64,000 nt of DNA from Taxillus chinensis (Eukaryota > Streptophyta > Magnoliopsida > Santalales > Loranthaceae). The DNA is taken from contig CM042088.1 in the NCBI GenBank assembly GCA_023512835.1, positions 12,268,078 through 12,332,077 of the forward strand, in the 5' to 3' direction. Below, in pieces: positions 1-13,993 of the stretch; position 1 is the first letter of the stretch; the number at the start of each line of letters is the position of its first letter. A model generated the notes under the pieces. It was not told the origin of the DNA, made no database searches, and saw only the letters and a list, made by a program, of their open reading frames with translations. The translations under genes were made by a program, and so were the position numbers.

Positions 1-1
1 G

Positions 2-3000
2 GCAGGAAGCACATTCAGCTTTCACAAAGTGCGTGGAAAGACAGGGACAGTCAAAATTAGTTTTGAAGATGTATTACACCATACTCAGACATTCAGTAGA
101 TGTTTTCAGGAAGTAGATTTGGGATTCCCATTAGAAAAGCTTTTGAGCTATAGCAATGCAGCTCCTAAATTACCACCCAGGAGCCCAAATGATGTGTCTT
201 TGAAGGTTTTGAAAGAGTTCATTTCTGAAAGGCACGATATGCTTGAGGAAGGATGGCATGTAGAATTTAGACAACACATTAACAGTTGTGAACTGTATGC
301 AGTTTTCTGTGCTCCAAATGGAATGACATTCAAGTCAATGTCTGAAGTCGCTGGTTATCTTGAGTTGATGTCTGATGGAAAATCTCTAGATCCCGAATTG
401 AGAATTGATGGTTCTGCTGCACTCCAGAAAAGATTGGCTTTGGCTAAGAGAAGGAAGTCAGCCAGACTTCCACATGGTTTCTCTGAAAACAAAGAGAATT
501 TGATAAGTGGTGTTGGCAACAAAAAACTCTCGCCTGGAATTCAATACATGGAAAATTGTGGTTGTGGTTTTGAAAATGATCCCAAAGTTGCAGAATATTC
601 AGCAGAAAATAATTGTGACACTGAACATCAACATCAACCTTTTGATGTAAGTATACATACATCTCATAGATAATGTTTTCTTTACAACAACCCCCCCTGC
701 CAATATTGTAAATGCACATTAATTCCTCATTATTCAGTACATTTTACTTTCCAGGATGGATTTCCTGTTCAGTTTGAAGATTTCTACGTTTTTTCTTTGG
801 GGAGGGTTGATGTGAGACCATCATATCACGATGCCCACACTATATGGCCTGTGGGTTATAAATCTTGTTGGCATGATAATATTACCGGGTCTCTTTTTAC
901 ATCTGAGGTGTTAGATGGAGGTGATTCTGGACCCCTTTTCAGGGTTAGTAGATGTTCTTGCTCTGCAAGGGCCATTCCAATTGGGTCAACTGTCATTTTT
1001 ATGCCAAAGCCCAGCCAGTCCGACGATCAAAAAAAAGAAAGTGATTATATTGGGTGTGATGAGGATGACAGCAATATTAATATACTTCTCTCTGACCCTT
1101 CCTCACCAAAGGAAAATGATATTTCATTGTGTCTTGGCAGTAGCTTTGATTTAACTTGTGATTCTCATATGTCAGACAGCTTTCAGTTTGAGCTGTCTGG
1201 TCATGAAAGATCTGGAAGTGCTCAATGTGATGCTTTGGAGTTTGGTGAACAAGTTGGTGAATTTTCAGTGGAAGGGCAATCCTCTTCTTCGGTATGGCAG
1301 ATGGTATCTCAGAAACTCGTTGCTTCCTTTCAAGATATCTATAAACGTACAGGAACCGTTAAATTATTTTGCAAGCATATGGGTTTCATGGAGGAAAGGG
1401 TCAATGCTAGTATTAATTCATTGGCCAGATTCTGCAATTCATCATGCTCTGTTGACATATCAATGATCCTGAATGACAGTGGTCTTGGAACATTGTCTGA
1501 AGAGCTAGGAAAATGGCTGGATCAAGATAGGTTTGGATTAGATGTGGAATTTGTGCAAGAATTCATAGAACAAATTCTTGGTGCTGATCTGTGTTCCTTC
1601 TATAAATGTCTCAGCAAACGGCATTGCAATTCTACCCCAATAACAGTTGGAAATGGACTCTTATTTTTTAAAGCAAAGAACGGAGGACAATGCGATCAGA
1701 AAGCATTCAAGAGTTTATTTAGAGGATGCATAAGCTCTAAGTTACATGTCGGTATAAATTCCTTTGTGGATGATCGGTGTTTGCCTCCAGGGAAGCACTT
1801 GGGTACAAACCTTGCGCCTGAGATTGTTGGTAATGTTATCCAGGTGTGTCTCCATGGGAATATTGTACCATTATTTCTAATTTTGTAGTATTACTTATGG
1901 GATACTGAATTCTAATTGTTAGAGGGGTCTCACCAGTTTGTTACCTTTATTTATTTATCCAGGTATGGGAATTATTATGCCGTTTCCTTGATGTTTTGGG
2001 ATTAAAAGAGCCACTGTCATATGAGGAACTTGAGAAGGAACTTATTAGTCCATGGCTTGATGGCTTTCATGTTTCAGAAAAGCTTGGACGGGAAGTGCAG
2101 GAAGTATATGACAGGAATTCACATGGATCTGATGGCACAATTGTGGGCACTCCAATTTCAAACAGAGAATGTGGAACCGATAATTCTCAGGAAAATCCAA
2201 ATATATTCATACATATGGAAACAGGGGAAATGAAGGAAGCAGCAAAAGTTAGACGTGCATCTGCTACTTACAGCAGATGCACTGGTGTAGCTCTGACAAA
2301 AGTTCATGTTGTACTGCTTAAAGTTCTGATAAGCGAGCTCCAGTCTAAGGTTGCTGCGCTTGTAGATCCAAATTTTGATGTTGGAGATTTAAAAGCAAGA
2401 AGAGGAAGGAAGAAAGATTTAGATAACTTGTATACTGCAAAGAAGATGAAGCTCAATATGCTCCCTATCAATGAATTGACTTGGCCAGAATTAGCTCGGA
2501 GATACATTTTAGCCTTCTTGGCAATGGATGGTAACCTTGACTCAGCAGAGATTACTGCTCGTGAATGCGGAAAGGTTTTTCGCTGCTTGCAAGGCGATGG
2601 TGGTGTGATTTGTGGCTCACTCACTGGAGTAGCAGGGATTGAAGCTGATGCGCTTGTAAGATTCCTTGAGCCCTTTTATACTGTATTTACACGGATATGA
2701 TTTGGTCTCTCAAACTGAAGTATGAAAGTTTATGAAATAACAGAGCATGAAGGAGTGTGTTTGTGGTGGGGATCTGATGTAAATCAGTCCCAAGTAGTAT
2801 CACACTGAACTTCAGTTATAAATTTGTAGGATCCAAAGAGGGGAAATAAACTTAGGCCTCTTAGAAATATTTTTTTATAAGTAAAGAAACAATAAATTAA
2901 AGAAAAGAAAGATATAAGAAAATTGGTTATTGGGTAGGGAATAGACTTATCCAATAAAAAAAGAAAAAAGCCCATATAAATATCACAATGAAACCCCAAT

Positions 3001-6000
3001 AGGCTTAATACAAAGCCTAAAAATAGGCAATACAAAAGATCCCTTAAGAGCTGATTACCTCAGCCTAGAAGTCCAAAAAATCCGAACATCATAATTAATT
3101 GAAGAGACAAGCCTTTTAAGTTCTCGTACATTTTTAGATCCTGTGCTCACAAACGGTCGAGAAGACGAGGCAGAAGCCTTCTGGGCTTGATGCCTAGCTT
3201 TGATATCTCACAACAAATCAGATGTAGTGAGGTCAAATTCCTTGTAAGTCACCCCTAACACCTTTCCAATGGCTTTGTGGGATTATAAGCACTTCGGTTC
3301 CAACACTGCCTCTGCTAGGCATTGGAGACACACTTAAGGGAACAAGACTCCACATAGAGAGCATCAACCAGCAGACCAGCAACAGACTGAATAGCTTAGC
3401 CACCCAGCGGAATCTCCCTAGCCAGCGCTACACCATTATCCTAGCACATGGAAGGATCAGAGTTGAAGCATTCAAACGAGTTGCTGCCAACCCCAAGAGA
3501 GGCCCATAGAGGGGAAGCAGACAAAATCGGTCAAGGACTAATAGGCCGCTGGTTGGGAAAATATTCCATAAATGAAGGAAGGGCCAGTAGTGAAAACGCC
3601 AGTTGAGGGAGAAGGTCGAGCTAGGTCCAATGAAATAACGTGGAGTGTGGCCACACTGCTAGAGTGGACGACCAAGCTCTGATTCGCAACAAGAGGGCAA
3701 AAAACAAGGTTGTTGGAAGAAAAGAGGCGGCTGGGAGGATCGCCTTGCGCGAAAGGCAATGGGACGATGGGCGAGGGGATGAGGCAGACGGGGGTTGTAG
3801 CTGGGTAAGGTTTTGATTGGGGTGGAAGGAAGAAGGGGTGGGATGTGGGTTGGTTGGGGAAGGTGTGGGCTTGTTTGGGGTAGGAGTGGGCATGGGTGAG
3901 GTGGGAGATGGGTTGGGGGGGGGGGTGGGCTTGGGTGGATGGGTGTGTGTTAGGGGGGGAGGTGCGATGGATGAGTAAGAGAGGGTGGGGGTGGGCTTGC
4001 GAGAAGAGGAGGTGGGGGAACGAGGGGAAGAGGGGTGGGAAGGAGGCAAGCAAAAGGGGGGGGGGGTGGTTCGAGTGGGCTGGTAGGTGGAGGGGACTGG
4101 TGGGGCCAGGGGGAAGGGGAGCGGGATGAGCTGGGGGGGGGGTTGGGAATCAGCATGGGCCGAAACAGGGTGGGCCGGATTAGGGGGAGGGTGGGATGAG
4201 GAAAGCATGGAAGAGGTAGGGTTTTGGGGAAGGGGGGCTATTGCGGCTACTAGGGGGATGTCAAGACCAACGCTAGCGTCAGCGTCATGTGGAGGATGCG
4301 GAGACACTCGAAACAAACTGGCAGAGAAGCGGCCAATCCAATAGGGGCCGTGGCAGGGGTTAGGGCACGGCTGGGACACTTGAAACAAATGCCAGCAACT
4401 TGTGGTACTAAACAGCTTGAAAAAATGTGGTGGATGACCCAATCTACATGGTGGAAGGGGGTGTTGAACGGATGTCCAATTCCACGCAAAAATGGGCTTC
4501 GCTTGGGTGGGCAAGTGTGGTGGTGGGCAAATTCATGACCAATAATGTACTAAAGGTGGAAGCAATAGGTCGAATTAAATCGGGATGGAAAAATTGTAAT
4601 GGGAGGTGAGGAAGAATGATTCAAATGGGAGTTAAATATTTACCATTGGTGAGATCATCACTGACCATCCAACGATAAATCTGATAAGGAAAAGGAAGAA
4701 TGAAACATAAGGGCTTAGAAAGGTGGCGGAATAGATCCTTTATCAAATCAAAGTGAACCATGAGAGTATTGAAGGCAAGGAGGCCTACAACAAAGTCACC
4801 GAAAAAATACTCATTATCAAAATAACGGTGGAGGTTGTGAAGCTGCGGCCATCCGGAAAAGAATTTCAACAAGGTTGTGAAGGAAAAATCATGAGCATAT
4901 TGAGTAAGATCGTCCTCCAAGAAAATAATGGCAGGAAAATCATCTTTCACCCCAAAAGAAGGGGGAGAGGAGAATCAATTGCTTGAAGGAAGTCGATTTG
5001 TTGGATGCATAAGCCTTGACGCTTGGATGACCAGAGAGAGCAACGAGGGAAGAACCTTTGGCAGAATGGCTGACGAAAGAGGGGGACATCAGGACAGCTG
5101 CCGGAGGGCCTCCGGAAAAAGAGAGGGGTTAGAGAGGAACTTTTCTCTCTAAATTAAGGTCATGGAAAGAATTTGGAGGTTTTTCTCAAGGAAGATTTGC
5201 CAAGCCGGCTGCACTATTTTTCTTAGAAATATATAGTTAAGAAAAACTAAAACCTCAATGGCCTAGACCATAATATATATGTTAGTCCAATTACATTTGA
5301 CGGTCAAAATTTTGCCTAATGGCCTTATAATTTCGTGCCAACTCTTTTCTGTAATGTATAATTAATTTATCTAAAATTTTGTTGGGAGTTCTTGGCACTG
5401 AAATGTGTTAGCTTTTTTGCTTGTGCACACGCACATATATATTAACAACGAGAAAAATATATATAGAGAAGTTAGTGTATAGAAAGTCCCATACAGGCAA
5501 AGTTGTTGGTAAAGAAGATGAGAGAGTAGAACCCAAGTGTAGTTAGAGATAGACGATGTAGTGTTGTATGATAATTGTAGATAATTTTTATATATAGGGA
5601 ATAGCTAGTATGGTGGAGTACTGAAAACTAATGACCTCCTAGCTCGAAACTTTGTTGGTTTGATGATTTTGTTTTTGTTTTGTTTTCAAAATTTAATTTT
5701 AGAATTAAAAAGAAATAGTTAAAAGAAAGTCACTTCTTGAACCTCTTAGTTGTGGGTTGTTACCAAACTGTTACACCTTTTGAGCCACCCCGCAACAACC
5801 ATCCCATGATGCTGTGCTTGAAGGGTCTTGGCAGGTCGAGACTAGGAATCAATGTAGTACCCTTACAATCATCCTTGACCCCCTAGGTGAGATGATCCAG
5901 ACGCCGATTGCAACAAACCTTTGCCATTGTGTCGAAAAGCTCAGGTGAAAATTGATTTTCCCAAATTCTAGGGTAGTGATCCTCATGGTTGGGTTCTCAA

Positions 6001-9000
6001 GGTTTAAAAATATTTTCGTTACTTTGAAAAGGTTGAAGTTACAGCGATGCACTTGGAGAGAGATGCCTTGGATCTATATGCCTGGGCTACAGGAAAGCAA
6101 GAATTGGTGCGTTGGGAGGACTTGGTGTAATTGTTTCAGGAGAGCTATGGCTCCCTGAAATCCCATCAATTTTACTTGGCCTAGTTCTTCCTCGAACATT
6201 AGTCCACAACCATCCGCCATGACTTCCTCACGACCTCTGCCTGCCCCATCAAGCAATCCTAACAAGCGACAACAAAGGTGTAAACAGGACTCTGTTACTG
6301 CTGCAGTGATCACTTCACGCCAGGACACTAGTGTCAGTCCTCCTTATCTCTGCTGGAATCTACCGATAACCCAACCCAAAGGAAGGCAGTCTCGAGGGCG
6401 ATGATGGTGAGATGGGACATGAGAACGAAGGAAATGTGAAAATTTATCTCCATCAACTGTCGGGCAGCAATTCGACGTCCACGGTGAAGCTGTGGGGAAC
6501 AATCTTTGGCCAAATAGTGATTATATTGGTTGACACTGTTTCAACGCACAATTTCATCTCCTCCAAGTTGGTGGAGGAATTGTGTCTTCCTACCGTGGAA
6601 ATTGCAACCTTTGGCGTCACAATTTGGAATGGTGATGTGATCACTTGTAACCAAGTTTGTTCCGATGTTGCTGTCCATCTTCCTGGTCTTATTTTCAAGC
6701 AAGACTACTTCCCTATAAATTTGGGCAGTGTCGATTTGGTGTTGGGAATTTCTTGGCTGGCATCACTGGAGCTTTTGGAAAATAAACCTAGGATGCCGAT
6801 TTCATTAGATCTAGTACTAGGCCATTTGCTAGCCTTGTGTTTTTAGTTAAAAAGAAGGATAATTCTTGGCAGATGTGTGTGAACTATCGCTAACTCAACC
6901 AACTTACCATTTCAAATAAGTACCATATGCCGGTGGTGGAAGAGCTGTTGGATGAACTTCATGGAGCCATAGTTTTCTCAAAAATTAAACTTCGATCTAG
7001 ATATCACCAAATTAGAGTGCATCCGGCCTTCCACACTCATTCTAGCCACTATGAGTTTTTAGTAATGCCCTTTGGGCTTACTAACGCTCCCTCCACATTT
7101 CAAATGGTCATGAATGATTTTCTTTGATCTTATTTACGAAAGTTTATTGTTGTTTTTTTATGACATTTTGGTGTGCAGCCCTAATGAGGAGTCACGTGTG
7201 TGGCATTTGTCACTGACTTTGCATCTGTTGCACGACAGTCAATTCTTTGCCAAGTCTTCCAAGTGCACCTTAGGGCAACCACACCTCATTTTTAGGCCAT
7301 GTGATTTCTGCCAAAGGAGTTTCAGTGGACTAGAACAAAATTGATGCTGTTACGAAATGACTAAAACCTACATCAGTAAAGGAGCTTCGTGGATTTCTTG
7401 GCCTTATGGGATATTATCGCTGGTTTGTTAAAAACTTTGGTTTACTTGCTAGACTATTAACAGAGCTGAAGAAAAAGGATGTGTTCCAATGGTCGGCAAT
7501 TGCTGAAAAAGCTTTCCAGTGACTGAAGTTGGCATTAACTATTGTTCCGGTGCTTTGCTTGCCGAATTTGAAAGAACCATTAATTGTTGAATCTGATGCA
7601 TCCATCGAGGGAGTAGGGGCCATACTCTTACAATCGGAGCATCCAGTGGCGTATTTTAGTAAGGGGTTCTCTTTCTCAAATCGTTTTAAGTCTACTTATG
7701 ATTACTTGCTTTGGTATTAGCTCGGTAGAAATGGCACCATTATCTCCTGGGGTCTAAGTTCCTTGTTTACATGGATCATAGGAGTTTGTCACATTGTTTG
7801 GACCAGCCGGCCACCACCAACACTCAGCAGCACTTATTACCGATGCTCATGCCTTTTCATTTTACTATTCAATTTAAACTTGGGGCAGAAAATAGAGGTG
7901 TGGATTCTGTCTATGTGTCCACAACAAATAGATTTTTTGGCTTGTGCTGTCCCAGGCGCCAGGGAATTTCTCTAGTGGACAGATTTATTGAACCAAGACC
8001 CTTTTATGAAGCGAATTATGCAATCCAAATCTGAGGACCTTTCATCCTATCCCGAATTCTCTTTGGTGGATAATAGATTAATTTTAAAGATCATTTGGTG
8101 GTACCAACGTGTGAAGATTTATGGAACAAAATTCTGTATGAGACTCATAATACCTTAGAAGCGGGACATGATGGGTTCCTTAAGACATTGAAGTGAGTCA
8201 CTTCTACATTTTTTTGGCCTCGAATGAAGGAAGATGTATGCCAACACGTACAAGATTGCACAATTTGTCAGAGGGCTAAATACCAAACCACTTCACCAGG
8301 AGGCCTACTCCACCCTCTTCCATTTCCAGACAAGGTATGAGATGATATTTCAGTGGATTTTATTTTTGGATTACCAAAATCTCGTGGATTTGATTGCATA
8401 CTAGTTGTTGTGGATTGCCTTAGTAAATATGTCCGCTTTATTGGATTATCACACCTATATTCGGCTAAGGTGGTGGCGGATCTATTTTTTAAGGATATTA
8501 TTTGATTACATCGATTGCTTCGATCTATTGTTTTTGACCGTGATTCGTTATTCATGAGTGTGTTTTGGACTTAGTTGTTCAAACTTAGTGGCACCAAATT
8601 ACATATGAGTTCATCTTATCATCCACAAACAGATGGATAGACTGAGGTTGCCAATCAGTGCTTGGAAAGTTATCTTCGTTGCTTTTCTATGGAACAACCT
8701 TAGTATTGGAGCCGATTCTTGCTGTGGGCCGAGTATTCATTTAACACAGGATATCACTATTTAGGTGGAATGGTACCATTTAAGATTGTTTATGGGCAAG
8801 ATCCATCACTCTTGTTCCATAAGTTCACGGAGAAACTCATTTTCCTGATTGAGAGGAATTACTCACTTCGCTAGATGAAATGCTTTATTTTCTCAAACAG
8901 AATTTATTAAAGGCCCAACAGCAAATGAAACGGCTTGCGAATTCTCACCAACGAGACCGCAAATTTCAAGAAGGTAATTTGGTTTATCTTGGTATTCAGC

Positions 9001-12000
9001 TTTATCGCCAGAAGTTCCTTGCTCGGTGTGCCAATTAAAAATTGTCTCCTTGCTATTTTGGTCCTTATAAAATTATTCGAACAATTGGCCCAATGGCGTA
9101 TGAACTACAGCTGCCTCTGGGATCAAAAATTTGCCCAATTTTCCATGTTTTCCTTCCATGCTTGGTTTCTAGAACTGACATGGCTGTTTCAACTAGTCCT
9201 CTCTTGATAACTGAAGCTTTTGAATTTTCGGTCTAGCTTGAAAAAATTCTGCCACATCACTGGAGAAAATTTGGTGACTCACGTATGCTTGAAGTTTTGA
9301 TTCAATGGCAGTCTCGTGCTACGGAAGAAGCTAGCTGGGAAGAGTATGACTTGATACATCAGCAATTTCCTTTGTTTGGTCTTGAGGATGAGACTACTTT
9401 CCAGAAGGGATGCAATGTTATACCAGTTCATGAGAGAAAGAAGTAGAGGTTGAATTGGTAGTTATTTCTTGTAGTGGCATAATGAGTTGTTAATGCATGT
9501 AGTGGGAAATGTGGTAGTCATGAGTTAGTGGGTTAAGTATTTGTAAGGTTATATATAACCATATCCTTTTCATTGTATGACATGTCTTTAATTAAATAAA
9601 AAAGAATCTGCGGGTCAATTTCTTATAATTTTCCTCTTATTAGATTTTGGTTAGAGTGGTCCATATCACAAAAGATAAATACATTTTGCGACTTGATCTT
9701 TTGATTGTTCAATTAATGATTTTAGTTATAGATCCTTTGTTCCATTATTATCGTCCATTATTGTTCCTTTGATTGTTTTATTAATGACGTCCGTTATTTT
9801 GATTGTTCCATTAATGTCGTTCATTATAGTTTTTTTTTGTTCCATTTAATGTCGTAGTTATAATCTAGGAAACAAGATTCGATCCAAATCAAATTCCAAC
9901 ACTCCCCTTCAAGTTGGTGAATTTGTAATTTTCATTCCTAGCTTGGATAGGATATTCAAAAACATTGGACTGCTCAACCCTCCAGGGAGAATATCATCCC
10001 ACTGACCATGAATAGACACGTAAGGGTTGTTGATGGCTTGTTTCACATGTAGACAATGCTTACAGTGTATTGTTTACAGATACAGTTATTTACTCACAAA
10101 ATACTTTTCTTGAATAATTTGTTCATAAATTAGTTTGGGTAAAAATGGAAAATAAAATGATTCAGATTTGTTGGAAAAATCAAGATATTGAATCTTCAGA
10201 TTTCCGCTTTTAAAAATTAAGTCAAACAAGCACAATCTACATCTATAGGTGTTACAATCTCAATTTTTTCCCCATGAACCCATGTTAATTGCTGTGATTT
10301 GATTTTTCAGCAGGAGGCCTTTTTATTTGCTAATGGGTTAGTTTGAACTTTGAAATGCTCTACTCATGTCTTTTACAGATTTGTCTAGGGGTATGAAAGC
10401 AAATTCAATGTTCATAACTGGTATTGCACTTGATTGATTTCTTACAACTGGGTAGTCGAGAATATTTTCAAATATATTTATTCTATTTTGCGTGGTAATA
10501 AGTAAATTCTGTATCTGATGTACGAGTTTGATTGGCAGTTGCTTGCAGAGGCTATGAAGCGAATTTATGGTCCTCTCAATACAGGAAAAAATGTCCTTTG
10601 TATAGAAGAGAATGAATCTGATGTGACTGGTGCTTGTGAAATGACTCTAGTTACTGATGACAGTATACCAGAGTGGGCACAGTTGCTGGAACCTGTTAAG
10701 AAGCTACCCACAAATGTTGGAGCCAGAATCAGGAAGTGTGTCCATGATGCTCTGGAGAAAGGTCCACCAGAATGGGCAAAGAAAATACTGGAGCATTCAA
10801 TCAGCAAGGAAGTTTATAAAGGCAATGCATCTGGACCTACAAAGGTGCTACTCGATATAATTGACATCTTCCATATCTTGTGTTAAATTGTGTGGAAAAT
10901 TAAGGTGATGTTATGTTTTTAAGCATAGACACAAGGTACCCAATAGATAGTGATATGAATGCTCTATCTAAGTCTAGTACATTTAGCTTTCTGCTCTGCA
11001 TGTGTTGGCTGGTTTGTCATGTCCATTCTTTTATGGACTCCGGTGCTTTATGCTCTCTTTCTCTCTCTCAAGTCTCAACATACCTTGGATTCTCTTTTTT
11101 AGAAAGCACAACCTTGTCTGTTGTGACCAATGTGTCACCATAAAGAAATTTTAGCCTTTGTTCTTCCTAAAAATTCTTCCTATAGGACTGGGAAAAGTAT
11201 ATCACGAAGAATTCCTATATCAAGTAAGTTATGAAATATTTTCATGTATTAACATCTCAAAGGAGATCCAAGGCCTTTATTAATTTCAGATTTTCTCGTT
11301 ACTTTCTTCTTAATTCTATTCTCTTCCGGAAAATTCTAGCTGCAGTGGAATTGCTTCTCATATAGGAGTGGCAATTTTGCCTCGCCTCAAATTGACAGGC
11401 TATTGGGTTGGATTCGGGTCTTGTCCAACCTGTTCCGACCTGATATTTTTAAACAAATTTAAGATAAAATATCCCGACCTGAAGCCCCAAAACCTTTGGG
11501 TTGGGTCTGGTTCGGAACGGGCTAAAAAAATTCAGGTTGGGTTCAGATTAGGCAATACCCAGGCTCGACTTGACTCGTTGCCATTCCTATTCTCATATAT
11601 GTTAGATTTATAAATCCTTATGGTAAACTTGATTCAAAATGTGGCTTTTCTTTTTTGGTTCAACACAGAAAGCTGTTATCTCAGTGCTAGCAGATGTGTA
11701 TGAAGGCCACGAGAAGAAGCCTGATAAAGAAAGGAAAAGAAAGATCTTTGTGCCTGTGTCTGACATTATTATGAAACAATGTCGTATTGTATTACGCCGT
11801 GCTGCAGCTGCAGATGATGAGAAGGTTTTCTGTAATTTGCTGGGAAGAAATTTGATGAACTCTAGTGATAATGATGATGAAGGACTCCTTGGGTCTTCAG
11901 CAATGTTATCTCGTCCTTTGGATTTTAGAACCATTGATATCAGATTAGCAGTTGGGGCCTACGGTGGATCACATGAAGCTTTTCTTGAGGATGTTCGAGA

Positions 12001-13433
12001 GGTAGGCTTGCTATTGCAGAATACGGTTTTGCTGGATGGGGAGTTCCATCATTTTGATGTGCTATATTGTTCTTCCCTTTCCGTTTGGCTGCTGCTTGGT
12101 TTCTTAAATGGACATTTCATGTATGCACTAATATTTTTGTTGCAGTATTACTCCTAATCTATACTCCTAGACATGGGATTCCTTTTTCAGCTGTTGCTTC
12201 ATAGTGTTTCAAACTAGAATAATTTCATATAAGAGGTAAAAGTTACACTTGTTTAAGTGCATGCTTCAGCTTTTCTTGGAGCTCCTGTTTTAAACTTCTT
12301 ATTCCATTTGGTTTGTGGGATTATTACTGCACCCCAGGCCTCAAGCTTTAGCTCCACTAAGTGTATGCAGTCTTGAAATTTGTTTGGCTGAACACAATAT
12401 TCTTCTAGATTTAAATCTCTGCTGCCATTCACTTATTCAGCATGTCTATGCCTCGTTTCGGTATTGTTGGTCTTTATGTTCCAATGAAGACTGTTGTTGG
12501 CTAGTGGCTAGCATAAATTCTGCTTCAACTTCCTTGTATTTGTTGACAATTCTAAATTATTGCAACACGTGATGTTTTTGCATACACAACACTCATATAC
12601 TTGCTTGCTGAACATCAGAACTTGAGGTGAAGCTACATATTCTCGACCTTTCACGTTGAACAAACATAGAGCTCTGTGGCCAGGTATAAGGCTGTGTATA
12701 TTGAGCATTGTTCACTCTGCTACTGCAGAAACCTTCCACATCAAGTAAATTAATGTAGGAAAACTTCATTGCACTAGTGTGAAGCATGTTCTCTCATTCT
12801 TCTGGATATGTATGAAACAATGTTTTGTGGCTTCTTAAGATTGGCATGGCCCGTGCATGCTTGGCCAGGGTTTAGAACTCCACGCCCCTTATTAAAGGTT
12901 GTATCTCGCTGGTGAATGCGTATAATATATATAAAGTGAAAAGAATTATGTAAATTTTCTTATTCGAGGGGGATAGGTGTCTCAAGGGGGGATAGGTGTC
13001 TCTATTTGACATTTATTTTAGAAAAGTCTTGATGTCTCTTGTTTGTAGGTATATTTTTATATAGGAATGGGGTAAAATCTGTCAACTTCTTTTCTATTTG
13101 ATTTGATTTTCAAATTTTAAATTTGAAGGAATCCACCATTTTTATTTCTTTCTTATGCCTTTAGTAGTTTGGAATCCTAGACTATTCAGCTTACCCTCAG
13201 AAGGGCCTCTAATTTTTTTCTTTTACAATCAATTCTCTCTCTATTATTATTATTTTTTTTTGCTTTCATGTGCTTTTTAATGGTGTACCTTATCTAGTAA
13301 TTTGACATGAAATTTCTAATTGGTACACTGGCAGTTATGGAATAATGTACGCCGTGCTTATGGAGATCAGCTGGATTTTATTGAATTGGCTGAGTCATTA
13401 TCCCAAAATTTTGAATCAACATATGAAAGAGAG

Positions 13434-13492
<59 letters not shown>

Positions 13493-13937
13493 ACACAAAC
13501 AAAAGTCCTCACACCTCTCTTTCACACACAAATCTTACGCCATATATGTTGCTTAATGGGTTTTATTGTTTACTATTATGCAAACTTTCATATATTATTT
13601 ATCTACAGTTAAAATGATGTTACAATGTGCTCTTATTTATTTTTATTGAAATGATGTATTCATTAGGGAATTGTAGGGATTTGTCTTTTATTACCCCTAA
13701 AGATTCTTGGTTTGCACTTCTGTCAAGAGTCGTTATATTATTGTTTTGTATTTCGCCTATATAATTTATTTGCCTGTTAATGATTTCTTTTTTTTGAAAT
13801 TGAGGTCTGATGATAACAATTCTTCTCTTGAAATTTTTGCATTTAAGCCATACAATAGGATTGAATGTTCATTTTCCTGTGGCAGGGAAGCTTTAATGAT
13901 ATGATATGTAGTCACAATAATGATAATTTTTAAATTT

Positions 13938-13993
<56 letters not shown>

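Larger units (their letters stand above)
5800..9670 (+). mobile_element. Degenerate Ty3/gypsy chromovirus in MBD9 intron 3
   Basis: Gag, protease, reverse transcriptase, RNase H, integrase and a C-terminal chromodomain follow one another on the plus strand, the gypsy order. The chromodomain makes it a chromovirus (Reina/Tekay group). Frames are broken by many stops and small indels. I see a plausible short 3' LTR (about 9488-9670) but no matching 5' LTR, so the 5' side looks truncated. It is in the same orientation as MBD9. Confidence 0.85.
2656..10538 (+). other. MBD9 intron 3, 7.9 kb, carrying two retroelement insertions
   Basis: The donor at 2656 (CTT|GTAAG) and the acceptor ending at 10538 (GGCAG|TTGCTTG) join two phase-0 exons. 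All other introns of this gene in the window are 108 to 1333 bp, so this one is enlarged. The excess is explained by the minus-strand LINE derivative (2871-5220) and the chromovirus remnant (about 5800-9670). The rest, 5233-5800 and 9671-10538, is AT-rich with no recognisable coding or RNA feature. Confidence 0.85.

Noticed and set aside
3621..4514. Long minus-strand open frame (297 codons), Pro/Ser/Thr-rich, as a host gene
   Set aside because: It lies inside the LINE with target duplications, is frame-shifted against its neighbours, and most of its length is low-complexity.
11368..11613. Small ORF in MBD9 intron 4
   Set aside because: Low-quality frame in an intron without similarity or supporting signals.
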